Part shown: positions 46,259 to 54,287 of the stretch, piece by piece
Layout of the letters: each line of letters begins with the position of its first letter
Numbering within the stretch: the first letter of the stretch is position 1
The notes under the pieces: generated by a model
Seen by the model: only the letters and a program-made list of their open reading frames with translations
Databases searched by the model: none
What the model was told of the DNA's origin: nothing
Assembly: GCA_026125895.1 (NCBI GenBank)
Contig: JAHCKG010000008.1
Coordinates: forward strand, 1 to 64,000
Reading direction: 5' to 3'
DNA length: 64,000 bases
Source: Pseudolabrys sp.
Lineage (GTDB): Bacteria; Pseudomonadota; Alphaproteobacteria; Rhizobiales; Xanthobacteraceae
Program-made: the position numbers and the translations under genes

Positions 46259-46364
46259 GCGGCCGCGCTGACACGGACGACGGCAGTCCTGCTGATCGGT
46301 CCCTTGGTATGACGCGCGGCCTCTCACAACCTGATCAACCGACATGCAAAGCGGCCGCGCTGAC
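46259..46364. repeat. 14-bp direct repeat pair
   Basis: GCGGCCGCGCTGAC occurs at 46259-46272 and 46351-46364, followed in both by (A/G)CGG. It lies between the lacI-like relic and the iterons. Could mark an element end; not proven. Confidence 0.5.
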
Positions 46365-46439
46365 GCGGCCGACGCTAACTTGACGTCATCACAATGTGAA
46401 ACAAATTGCGGACATCTGTTACTTTTCGCGCAAAAAAAA

Positions 46440-46771
46440 CGTTGCACCAGCGAAAGCAAACGTTACGCCAGCAAAAACAAGCGTTACATCACCGGAGAAA
46501 TGCGTTGCACAGGCGGAAACAAACGTTACGCGCGCCTGCCCCTCGCTATTGTTTTTATTGAGCAATTTCGGCTAGAGCCCCGAATTTAATCGGAGACAAA
46601 CGTTGCACCGCCGAGCAGACGGGGGGAGGGGTCGCGGATCTACTTTTTAGTGATTTTGGGCCAGCATTTCCGGCATTTCCAGGAGTTCCCGGATTGTCGG
46701 GATCGGCCAAAAAAATGCTTTCCGGGTTAAGCGTTGCAAAGTCGGAAACAAACGTTGCATTTCGCCTGCGC
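46440..46771. repeat. 21-bp iteron array, putative replication origin
   Basis: The core CGTT(G/A)C starts at 46440, 46461, 46482, 46503 and 46524, exactly 21 apart, once at 46601, and at 46732 and 46753, again 21 apart. Most units continue with C/A-rich bases and end in a GAAA-CA or similar run. Spacing of two helical turns places all cores on one face of DNA, as in plasmid iterons bound by a Rep protein. AT-rich sequence lies between the groups. No Rep gene with known motifs is in the window. Confidence 0.75.
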
Positions 46772-47075
46772 AATGGGCGGCCGAGATTTTTTTCGCGCGC
46801 CTCTGAGCGGCCTCAATACTTTTCGTTTTGCTCGAAAAGCACCCCTCATCAGCGCCGGCAACACAGCTCGTAGGGCTGGCAATGCTTTGATGATCTGACC
46901 GCGGTGAGCCCACTGTCGGCCACGATCAAGAGCGACTTAAGGCGCCTTAAGTCGCACCACGCTTTCGAACACCTTTGCCGAACTGGTGGATGAGGGCACG
47001 TTGGCAGGTTGCACGGAGGGTTATCGTGCAAACCCCATTTTTATGCGCCCCGACTCAAGCGTGCCCAGCTATCTC

Positions 47076-47245
47076 GTCCGATGACGCGCCCGCACCGGAC
47101 GGACGAGCGACTTGATCTCGTCCGAACGTCTGGACGTCCGGACGGACGGACGAACCCGACGATCCGGACGAACGGCTTGAAGGCCGACCAACCGGACGTA
47201 AACGCGAGTTTCGTCCGGAAAGATTCCAAAAACTTTTCCCCGTCC
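47076..47245. repeat. Cluster of GTCCG / CGGAC words
   Basis: Within about 170 bases the words GTCCG or CGGAC recur ten times or more, many in the form CGGACGGACGA and ACGTCCGGACGGAC. They do not show one strict period. They lie between the iterons and the PrtN gene and may bind a regulator or just be slippage. Confidence 0.5.
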
Positions 47246-47315
47246 GGTCGGTTTCTGTGGATCATGCCCACGCAGCTCTTTGGCGACTTGCCGAGAGGTG
47301 TGCGCAGAATAAGCC

Positions 47316-47567
47316 ATGACCGAAAACGATCTCACCAGCGAGCCAACCTTATTCTTTTTAATGGCGCAATATGGCGGCCGGACGGTGGTCCCGCTGGCCC
47401 TGCTCCGCAAGTGTCTCCGCGGCGACCTTCAGCTCGCGATCGTCCGCATCGAGACCTCGCAAAAGTCGGCCCGCGGCGTCCATTTAGTCGACCTCGCCAA
47501 TTACATCGATGCCCGTCGGGCGGCGGCGCTGAAGGAGAGAGATCAACTATGCGGTCTGGATCCATGA
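47316..47567 (+). CDS. Pyocin activator PrtN-family protein, shortened
   Basis: 83 residues. TLFFLMAQYGGRTVVPL starts it, and LAIVRIETSQKSARGVHLVD then LANYIDARRAAA ends it, as in PrtN. The usual middle segment (about 15 residues around C-x-DYF-x-HL) is absent, with VPLALLRKCL joining the two halves. PrtN activates pyocin genes in Pseudomonas, but in mobile elements of other bacteria such proteins are small regulators. ATG 47316 chosen. Confidence 0.75.
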   Translation: MTENDLTSEPTLFFLMAQYGGRTVVPLALLRKCLRGDLQLAIVRIETSQKSARGVHLVDLANYIDARRAAALKERDQLCGLDP

Positions 47568-47835
47568 AGTACGCCACGGGTACGACCTTCTCCTGCGCCG
47601 ACCGCCGATTTGCGGCGTCGCCGGACGGTCTGGTCCCATCATCAACTGCGGCGCGTTTTTGCCCGCAGCAACCATCGCTGCTCGTTCTCGCAATGCCCTA
47701 CCTAATTCACCGCATTCGCGCCCGCGTCGCTTCGAGGCGACTCGGCCGTGTTTCTACTCGTTTCGTCCGTAGCCGTGGTCCGTGGTCCGTAGTCCGTATC
47801 CCCTTTAACAACGCATCGCAGAGGATCACATCACC

Positions 47836-49392
47836 ATGACCGAACAGAAGACCACCTCCGCCGCCACTGCCGACAGCCTTCGGCACGAGTTCAGCGCGTC
47901 ACCGCCACAAGCGATCAAGGCGCCTCGGCCGCTGCCCCGACCAAGCGCGGCGTCGGCGCCGAGCGCCAAAAGCGGGGCCCTCCGCGGTGAAACGCCGGAC
48001 GAGATCGCGGCGCGTCTGACAGCCCGCATTACCCTGCCGGCTGCGAAGTTGGACCGAAAACACGTACCAGCCGAATTGCTGGACGCCCTCGACAGAGCAG
48101 GGCTTGGCTCCAATGACGCCCTTCCCGCCGGCCTGTTCTCCGCGCTAGCCTTGATGTCCGCCGCGGCCGGTCCGCGGGTAACCGTCGAGCCGATTGATGG
48201 GCTCGGCTTGGGGCCCAAAAATGCTGCCCTGCGCGTGTGCCTGCTGACCGAAGACCGCTCGGTTCCTTTGATGTCGGCAACCGTTATGGAGGCGGCATAC
48301 GGTCTGCAGAATGACCTCCTCGACAGGTACACGGCGAGGGTCGCCATCGAAAGGAGTGCCCTCGCCGTTACTGATCGTCGGAAGCTGCACGCGCTCGCAA
48401 CACAAGCGGCTCTGGCTCTCGGCAACCCGATGCCACCGCCACTGGCGGACGACGCGCAGGACGGGATAGAGGCCCCACCGCGATTGGTCGTCGACGATGG
48501 CGCGCTGCGCGCCCTCATCGACGCGTCCGCCGGTGGAACCGGAGTGTTTCTGTCAGATGAGCGTCGCATGGCAAACTTCGCGCGCGCCGGCTGCGGAGAT
48601 CCGGTCACCGCCGCCGCATTGAACGCCACGGCCCTCGGCCACCCTCTCGTCGGCACCGACCGCAAATCCGGCCGAGTGGCTCTGCGGCGCCTCCCCGTCT
48701 CCGTCGTCGGCGTCCTGACCATCGCGGAGTGTGAAGGCCTCCAGACGGCGAAAGCGGAGGAATCGCTCGGGACGGTGTTCGTCCGGGCGAGACCTCACGC
48801 TGGCGGCGGCGACGGAACGGCCCTGCTCGCTCTGGCCCGCCGCATCCACGAGCTCGGCGCCGCGAATGACACAAAGCTAAGGCTGCACGAGCCCGCCATG
48901 ACCGCCCTGGTGGCGGCGGCGGATCGCTGGAAGATCGGCGTCGATCCGCGCCTCAATCCGCTCGCGACTTACATCGACCAACTGACGGATATGGCGCTTC
49001 GCCTCGCGGTCGCGTCGCACCTCGTCACCTCTGCCTTAGACATGAAGCTGTCGGCGGAGATCCCCGTCACAGCCATGCGGACGGCCATCGGCATTATCGA
49101 CGATCTCGTCCTGCCAGCATCGCGGCACGTTCTCGCCCCGGTCTCGGCGGCGTCGACGGAAGAAGCCGATGCCATTCGTATCATCGCCGCTCTGCGACGT
49201 CATACCAGCGCCGCCGACCCCATCATTGAGAGACGCGAGCTCTATCGCGGCCTGCAGAACTCGGTGCCTTCTATGCCGCGTTTCAAGGCCGCCGCTCGTT
49301 TGCTGCATCACCTCAAGTTGATCACTCCGGCGCCGCCGCCGGATGGCCGGAAAGGCGAGTACCTCGCGAGCGAGGCGCCCCTACACAACTGA
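47836..49392 (+). CDS. DUF3987-like protein of a mobile element
   Basis: 518 residues. A Pro/Ala/Ser-rich start (about 1-55), then LDRKHVPAELLDALDRAG and FSALALMSAAAGP, matching the front of DUF3987 proteins. The middle has FLSDERRMANFAR and TAECEGLQ-like IAECEGLQTAKAEE, and the end RRELYRGLQNS and AARLLHHLKLI fit the family C-terminus. DUF3987 proteins are primase/helicase-like replication proteins of plasmids and islands. No Walker A is visible where one would be expected. It is host-like in GC. Confidence 0.55.
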   Translation: MTEQKTTSAATADSLRHEFSASPPQAIKAPRPLPRPSAASAPSAKSGALRGETPDEIAARLTARITLPAAKLDRKHVPAELLDALDRAGLGSNDALPAGLFSALALMSAAAGPRVTVEPIDGLGLGPKNAALRVCLLTEDRSVPLMSATVMEAAYGLQNDLLDRYTARVAIERSALAVTDRRKLHALATQAALALGNPMPPPLADDAQDGIEAPPRLVVDDGALRALIDASAGGTGVFLSDERRMANFARAGCGDPVTAAALNATALGHPLVGTDRKSGRVALRRLPVSVVGVLTIAECEGLQTAKAEESLGTVFVRARPHAGGGDGTALLALARRIHELGAANDTKLRLHEPAMTALVAAADRWKIGVDPRLNPLATYIDQLTDMALRLAVASHLVTSALDMKLSAEIPVTAMRTAIGIIDDLVLPASRHVLAPVSAASTEEADAIRIIAALRRHTSAADPIIERRELYRGLQNSVPSMPRFKAAARLLHHLKLITPAPPPDGRKGEYLASEAPLHN

Positions 49393-49475
49393 ATCTGTCA
49401 ATGCCCCCACCCGGCCTGAGCAAAACGCCAGGTGGGGGTACTGACACTTCGAACAACCAGCGTGATCATGCCAGG

Positions 49476-50387
49476 TCAGGGGCCCACCCGACATACATTC
49501 CGCTCCGCCGACAACTCGACGAATTTCGCCCGCAGGGCTTCGAGTTCATGTTCGGCGGCAAGGCGGCGCTGGCTTTCCAAGGCTACCAGGTCGGTCATCT
49601 GACGAAGCCGATCGGCGTACACATCGTATGCTTCCGCCCTCGCCGCGGCTTCAGCCTCAACGATCTCGCGATCCGCAGTCATTTGCAGCTTCACACGCTC
49701 CTCCTCGAGCCGGTTCTTCTCGAGTTGCACTTCCCTTGCGAGCCGCCGCCGGCGTGACCCAAACCGGCTGTGGCCGAACTTGCGGCCAATCGCGGCGTGA
49801 AAACGATCCTGCAGGTCTCGCATTCCCACGCGATAAGCGGCGTCCTGTGCCTTCTTGTGCTGACCTTCCGCGGCCGCCTTGGACTTTGCACGATATCCTG
49901 GATGGATCGCGTGGATGTTGAGCCGCCGCTCCGCGCTCAAGGTTGGGACGACGTAAAAGTGAATGTGGGGATACTTTTCGTCAGTGTGCTCGACAACGCT
50001 GCGAAGATGATCGCCGAACTCGGCCTTCAGCCAGTCGACTACTTCCCACACCCACCACCGGTAATAATCCCCATCGCCCACGCCGGATTCCACCAGTCTT
50101 CGCTCAGCAGGATAACTTACGACGCCCGCCAGCAGTGCGATGCCATCTCTTCTCAGGCGTCGACCCACCTTGTCGACAGCCATCGCCGCTCTGCCGTTCG
50201 CCTCCGCGCCCGCGATGGTTGGCGACACTCCAAATAGAAGCGATGGCGGCGCGGGACTTTTGATATGACCACACGCAGTGGGCAACCGTTCGCCTTCCGC
50301 CGTGATGCCCTCGACGCAAGACCACGATGGCCTGCCTTTACGCGGCGCCCGACCATAACAACCGATACGAATAAACTGTGCTGACAT
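49476..50387 (-). CDS. MobV-like relaxase (plasmid mobilisation protein)
   Basis: 303 residues from ATG 50387, which follows GGAGGG by four bases. VVEHTDEKYPHIHFYVVP is the HxDExxPHxHF relaxase motif of the MobV/Pre family. A long coiled coil ends it (about 215-290, VQLEKNRLEEERVKLQ). It would nick an oriT for transfer with a helper conjugation system. The N-terminal catalytic Tyr/His region is shorter than in Pre. It is convergent with the DUF3987 gene. Confidence 0.8.
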   Translation of the reverse strand: MSAQFIRIGCYGRAPRKGRPSWSCVEGITAEGERLPTACGHIKSPAPPSLLFGVSPTIAGAEANGRAAMAVDKVGRRLRRDGIALLAGVVSYPAERRLVESGVGDGDYYRWWVWEVVDWLKAEFGDHLRSVVEHTDEKYPHIHFYVVPTLSAERRLNIHAIHPGYRAKSKAAAEGQHKKAQDAAYRVGMRDLQDRFHAAIGRKFGHSRFGSRRRRLAREVQLEKNRLEEERVKLQMTADREIVEAEAAARAEAYDVYADRLRQMTDLVALESQRRLAAEHELEALRAKFVELSAERNVCRVGP

Positions 50388-50630
50388 AGGACCCTCCATG
50401 TCCAAAGACATTCGGCGCCCGGCGAGCAAGTGCAAAATGATTTCTTGCCCCGATATCAGCCCGAGGAACGGGTTCCGAGGTCCGCCGATATCCTATAGAC
50501 CGACTAGGATAATCGAGGTTTGAGTCAGCGCTTCGCAACCAGCGCGGATTTCAGCCGACGGAGAAAGCAAGTCTATACGTCGTGACCTGCTTCTGCTTCA
50601 CATCGAAACTCACGCCTTCTCCGCTAGGGA
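50388..50630. other. Upstream interval of the relaxase; candidate oriT region
   Basis: 243 noncoding bases. CCGATATC occurs twice (50450 and 50485), flanking an almost perfect palindrome GGAACG-GGTTCC. oriT sites of MobV plasmids usually lie just upstream of mob, so this is the natural place to look. Nothing more can be shown by eye. Confidence 0.35.
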
Positions 50631-51134
50631 TTAGATCTGCGCCAGCATCGCGGCGACGTCGGCGATCGACCGGAGCAGAACCAATGGATCGTCCCTCGAC
50701 GGGATAAAGCCTCGTCGCTGCCAGAACCGGGCAGCCTCTTCATCGACGGCGTTGACGATGAGCGCCCGCCCACCGATCAGGCGCGCCGCCTGAACGCAAC
50801 GCTCAAGGGCATGCTTCATCAAGCCAGTGCCGATGCCCTGTCCGGCCCAGGCCGTATCTGTGGCGAGCTGTCCGAGAAGCAGACAAGGAACAGGATTGGG
50901 CGGCTGTCCGGTACGGATCGCGCGCGGCAGGATCGAAGGGACAGCCCCGGTCGGCGCAAGCCCGTAATAACCGACGACGCGCCCCGCATCATGGATAACC
51001 ATGACCGCTGTGAAGCCCTTTTCCTGATTGGAAAGCGCGCGCATCTTCAGCCAGCGGTCGAGGGTCGGCTTGCCGCAGGAGAACTGGGAAACATCATGCT
51101 TAGCGGTGAGCGGTTCGGGAGCCGATAGCGCCAC
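50631..51134 (-). CDS. GNAT acetyltransferase toxin of a TacAT-type module
   Basis: 167 residues. It is the aminoacyl-tRNA-acetylating toxin family: SQFSCGKPTLDRWLK, GYYGLAPTG, the CoA loop GQGIGTGLMKHAL and the tail FWQRRGFIPSRDDPLVL. In characterised TacT the catalytic Tyr lies in FYxxxGF; here that position is Trp (FWQRRGF), a variant. The antitoxin lies just upstream, three bases before the toxin start. Confidence 0.88.
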   Translation of the reverse strand: MALSAPEPLTAKHDVSQFSCGKPTLDRWLKMRALSNQEKGFTAVMVIHDAGRVVGYYGLAPTGAVPSILPRAIRTGQPPNPVPCLLLGQLATDTAWAGQGIGTGLMKHALERCVQAARLIGGRALIVNAVDEEAARFWQRRGFIPSRDDPLVLLRSIADVAAMLAQI

Positions 51135-51137
51135 GGC

Positions 51138-51437
51138 TCACCGCTTCGCGACGTAGCCAGGCTCCCATGGGGCGGGCCGCTTGAGCACTTCCATCATCTC
51201 GGGAACGATCGTAGGCGGACGGGACAGGATTGCCATGAAGTCGGCGAAGCCTTCGGGGCTCATGCGGATCAGCCCCTGCTCCATGACGACTTCCTCGGCG
51301 GCCCGGACGGCGGCTTCGCGAACGAAATCCGTCCGAGAACGGCCACGCAGGTTGGCCGCGCGATCGATCATCGCGACATCCGCCTCCGGCAGGCGCATCG
51401 AGATCGGGTATTCCTTGCGTTCGACGGTGGCGGGCAT
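51138..51437 (-). CDS. DUF1778-family antitoxin of the TacAT-type module
   Basis: 99 residues. The N-terminal ribbon-helix-helix is PISMRLPEADVAMIDRAANL with RGRSRTDFVREAAVRAAEE, the DUF1778 pattern. The C-terminal arm would wrap and block the GNAT toxin. ATG 51437 follows AAGGAG by seven bases; ATG 51443 is too close to it. It normally represses its own operon. Confidence 0.9.
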   Translation of the reverse strand: MPATVERKEYPISMRLPEADVAMIDRAANLRGRSRTDFVREAAVRAAEEVVMEQGLIRMSPEGFADFMAILSRPPTIVPEMMEVLKRPAPWEPGYVAKR

Positions 51438-51578
51438 GGTCATTCTCCTTGACCAGAATATAGCGATTTGTAGTGCCAAACGCAATACGCCATCATCAGC
51501 TCTATTCGCAGTCGGCCTGTTACGACAAACGCCCAAAGCAGAGGACTGCTCCGGCTCGTTGAGCCCGAACTGACCCTC

Positions 51579-51698
51579 GTGCGGCGTGGCGATGGTCCCC
51601 ATCCGCGGCTGGTCAAGTTGGCTCGCCTGCTCGCCCGTCGTGCCGCGCTAGAGGTGTTCGAGGGACAGGGGAAGAAACGCCCCACGACGAGCTCCTGA
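51579..51698 (+). CDS. Short protein of the kind found upstream of serine recombinases
   Basis: 39 codons from GTG 51579: HPRLVKLARLLARRAALEVFE then a short basic tail. Similar small proteins precede site-specific serine recombinase genes in Hyphomicrobiales (memory). It lies 20 bases before the recombinase relic and is probably a relic too. Confidence 0.45.
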   Translation: MRRGDGPHPRLVKLARLLARRAALEVFEGQGKKRPTTSS

Positions 51699-51717
51699 CA
51701 TGGCAGGAGGCAGCGCG

Positions 51718-51831
51718 GTGAAGGTTGCGAATTACGCCCGTTAGTCGTCCGACGATCAGCGGGATGCCTCAATCACCGACCAACTCCGCGTCTGCCGTCT
51801 CCATGCCGAAAAGCAGGGCTGGCAGGTGGAA
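51718..51831 (+). pseudogene. Serine recombinase N-terminal relic with in-frame stop
   Basis: GTG 51718 reads VKVANYAR, then TAG at 51742 where the family has Tyr, then SSDDQRDASITDQLRVCR and AEKQGWQVE. This is the start of a resolvase catalytic domain (normally YARYSSDxQRxxSIxDQ, catalytic Ser in YARYSS). It is cut at about 51831, where another gene fragment begins in the same frame. Confidence 0.75.
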
Positions 51832-52090
51832 GCTGTGATGCGCGGCGTGTCGATCGTCACCTTCAATCCGCTCCGCGAGCGCGATTACGCAGGAATGCTT
51901 TCGCGCATCGAAGTACCGACTCTCATCATTCACGGCCGCAGGGACTGCATCGTACCCTTAGTCGTCGGCCAATTCTGCGCTTCGACTATTTCGAATGCGA
52001 CGTTGAGTGTCTTCGAAAATAGCGGACATTCGCCGTTTGCCGAAGAGCCTGAGCGGTTCAAATGTCGCGATCCCGCGCGCCACCAGGCGG
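51832..52090 (+). pseudogene. Alpha/beta-hydrolase C-terminal fragment
   Basis: The reading continues as FNPLRERDYAGMLSRIEVPT then LIIHGRRDCIVPLVVGQF and ENSGHSPFAEEPERF, the late strands and catalytic Asp/His (HGRRD; SGHSPF) of an alpha/beta hydrolase. The nucleophile part is missing. It is fused in frame to the recombinase relic. Confidence 0.65.
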
Positions 52091-52308
52091 GACTAAATCG
52101 ATTCAACGGCTCTAGGTTCGCGGGCATACTGGGATCTCAGATCGAGAACACCGCGCCGCACGCGCGACCGATCCGCAGGCGACTCTCAAGCTTTTCGCCG
52201 CCCACAGCCGCCAGCGCCGCAACGCCCGAAATGGCGCGAACCTTGCGCTTAACCTCATGCCTAAATCGTCAAATTCATTCTGAGCCGCTATTCACAATTG
52301 GAGGTAAT

Positions 52309-53238
52309 ATGGCCAAGCCTGTGCTGCGGCGCCCCAATCTGGGGCAGGTTGAGGCGTTCCGCGCTGTGATGATCACCGGCAGTGCAACGGCGGGGGCCGC
52401 CTTCATGGGCGTGACGCAGCCAGCTGTGAGCAAGCTGCTGCGCGACTTCCAGCACCAGCTCAAGATCAAATTGTTCGAGCGGCGCGGCACCGGCATCGCG
52501 CCGACCGCCGAAGCCCTGACATTGTTCGGCGAGGTCGAGCGCTCCTTCATCGGCATCGAGCGCATTGCCGAGGCGGCCGAACAGATCCGGCTGCGGCAGG
52601 CGAGCCTGCTGCGGATCGCCGCCCTGCCCGCGCTGGCCAATGGCTTTCTGCCGCGCTTTGCCGGCAAGTTCGTTTCCACGCGCCCGGAACTCGACCTTGA
52701 AGTATCAGGCGTGATTTCGACGCTCGTCGTCGACTGGGTGGTGAGCCGGCAATGCGACCTCGGCTTTGCCTCGCCGCAGATCGACCATCCGGCGCTGCAG
52801 AAGATCGCCATGCCGTCGCTGCCTTACGTCGCCGTGGTGCCCGAGGGCCATAGACTGGCGCGCAAGAGTTCGCTGACGCCGAAGGATTTCGACGGCGAGA
52901 ACTTCATCTCGCTCAACCATTCGAGCCAGAGCCGCCGTTACGTCGATGCCATCTTCGCCGAGGCCGGTGTGTCGCGGGTGATGCAGGTCGAGACACATCT
53001 GTCGGAAATCGTCTGTGGCCTGGTGTCCTCAGGGCTCGGCGTCGGCATATGCGATCCGTTCACGGCTCGCGAATTCGCCCGCCGGGGCGTCGTTGCCAAG
53101 CCGTTCCGCCCCGTCGTCACCATCGAGATCTTCGCGGTTTATTCTGCACATCAGCCACCCACTCCAGTTGCCCATCAATTCATCGAACAGTTTGCCGACC
53201 ACATCCGAAAATTCGATAAAGACCGGCGGCGACAATGA
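52309..53238 (+). CDS. LysR family regulator
   Basis: 309 residues. The N-terminal winged helix is NLGQVEAFRAVMITGSATAG, then GVTQPAVSKLLRDF, and the C-terminal periplasmic-binding-like domain starts near LLRIAALPALANGFLP. A GGAGGTAAT precedes ATG 52309. The frame runs open to 51826 through relics, but those are unrelated. It is convergent with the ABC transporter genes after a 300-base gap, so it could regulate them or the lost genes. It is full length. Confidence 0.9.
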   Translation: MAKPVLRRPNLGQVEAFRAVMITGSATAGAAFMGVTQPAVSKLLRDFQHQLKIKLFERRGTGIAPTAEALTLFGEVERSFIGIERIAEAAEQIRLRQASLLRIAALPALANGFLPRFAGKFVSTRPELDLEVSGVISTLVVDWVVSRQCDLGFASPQIDHPALQKIAMPSLPYVAVVPEGHRLARKSSLTPKDFDGENFISLNHSSQSRRYVDAIFAEAGVSRVMQVETHLSEIVCGLVSSGLGVGICDPFTAREFARRGVVAKPFRPVVTIEIFAVYSAHQPPTPVAHQFIEQFADHIRKFDKDRRRQ

Positions 53239-53413
53239 ACCCATCGTCCACGCCGACATGGCGGGCTAGGTCGAGATGAACGAAGTGTGGGACGAATGGG
53301 TCTGCGGCATCGCGCCGTGGTCGCGCGTCTGCTTCTCCGCCGCGCTCGCCAACCCCGCGCTCGAGGTCGAGATGATCATGATGTCGGCCGTGCCGGAAAT
53401 CTCCGGTGCCTGA
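53236..53413 (+). pseudogene. RidA-family relic with in-frame stop
   Basis: NEPIVHADMAG is followed by TAG (53267) and then VEMNEVWDEWVCG, and FSAALANPALEVEMIMMSAV, the pattern of the RidA/YjgF C-terminus (usually MNxVxDxxF, ALAxPxLxVEIxxxA). No start. The rest of the 300-base gap to 53555 holds nothing I recognise. Confidence 0.5.
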
Positions 53414-53555
53414 CGCCGTTGGAGCCCGGACAGATTGCTTGTTCGACGGCGGCAGCCGCATCGCCAAAGCCGGAGCCGCGGGAACAGCACTGCGCGGCAC
53501 TGGTGATGCGTTCGAACATCGCCAGCAGCGAGAATGTCGTAGTCGTAAGCGGGCG

Positions 53556-54287
53556 TTATACCTTGCCGCCGAGATAAGCGCGCTCGAGCTGCGCTGTAAT
53601 GTTCGGCTCGCTCGTCGGCGCCTCGAAGACGATGCGGCCCTGCGCCAGGGCGTAGACGCGGTTAGCCGTCGCCAGGGCTTTTTCGATCAACTGCTCGACC
53701 AGCAACACCGCGGTGCCCGCCTTCGCCAGACGTCCAAGCACGTTCAGAACGCGGTCCACCAGGATCGGCGACAGACCCGCCGACGGCTCATCGAGCATCA
53801 GCAGCCGCGGCCGCTGCACAAGGCCCTGCGCTACAGCTAGCATCTGCTGCTGTCCGCCGCTCAGCGCCGCGCCCTTTTCGTGGCGCTTCTCGGCGATCTC
53901 GGGAAAGTATGCGAGAGCTTCCTCGATGCGGGCGGCGCGTTCGCCGCGCGGTACGTAATATCCCGCCAGCAACAGGTTGTCGGTGACGCTGAGCTGCGTG
54001 AAGACGCGGTGGCCCTCGATGACATGGGCGACGCCGGCCCGCACCATCGCCCGGGCATCCGCCCCCCGCACGTCATGGCCGTCGAGCCGAATCGCGCCTT
54101 CGCTGACCGGCAGCAGACCGGAAATGGTGCGCAGCAGCGTCGTCTTGCCGGCGCCGTTAGGGCCGAGCAACGCCACCACCTCACCTTTGCCGATGGCCAG
54201 GTTGACGCCATGCAGCACACCGATCTTGCCGTAGCCGCTGGCGAGGTCCGTCACTTCGATCAGCGATTCAGCCGCCGAGATAGGCAC
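53556..54287 (-). CDS. livF: ABC transporter ATP-binding protein (LivF type)
   Basis: 243 residues. Walker A LLGPNGAGKTTLLRT, signature LSGGQQQMLA, Walker B LLMLDEPSAGLSP. The start GTG 54287 follows AAGGAGG by six bases and overlaps the upstream fused gene by 20 bases. Together with the fusion and LivH it powers import of the ligand bound by the substrate-binding protein. Confidence 0.92.
   Translation of the reverse strand: MPISAAESLIEVTDLASGYGKIGVLHGVNLAIGKGEVVALLGPNGAGKTTLLRTISGLLPVSEGAIRLDGHDVRGADARAMVRAGVAHVIEGHRVFTQLSVTDNLLLAGYYVPRGERAARIEEALAYFPEIAEKRHEKGAALSGGQQQMLAVAQGLVQRPRLLMLDEPSAGLSPILVDRVLNVLGRLAKAGTAVLLVEQLIEKALATANRVYALAQGRIVFEAPTSEPNITAQLERAYLGGKV

Noticed and set aside
47009-47839. 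Rightward 276-codon open frame
   Set aside because: It spans the CGGAC repeats and overlaps the PrtN-like gene in another frame; composition is Arg/Pro-rich with no domain. Read as chance opening in GC-rich DNA.
45455-53500. Second dusA-like attachment site (attR)
   Set aside because: I looked for the dusA start core (CAGTCCATCATGGGTGCAAT) further right by eye and did not find it; a proper search should confirm.
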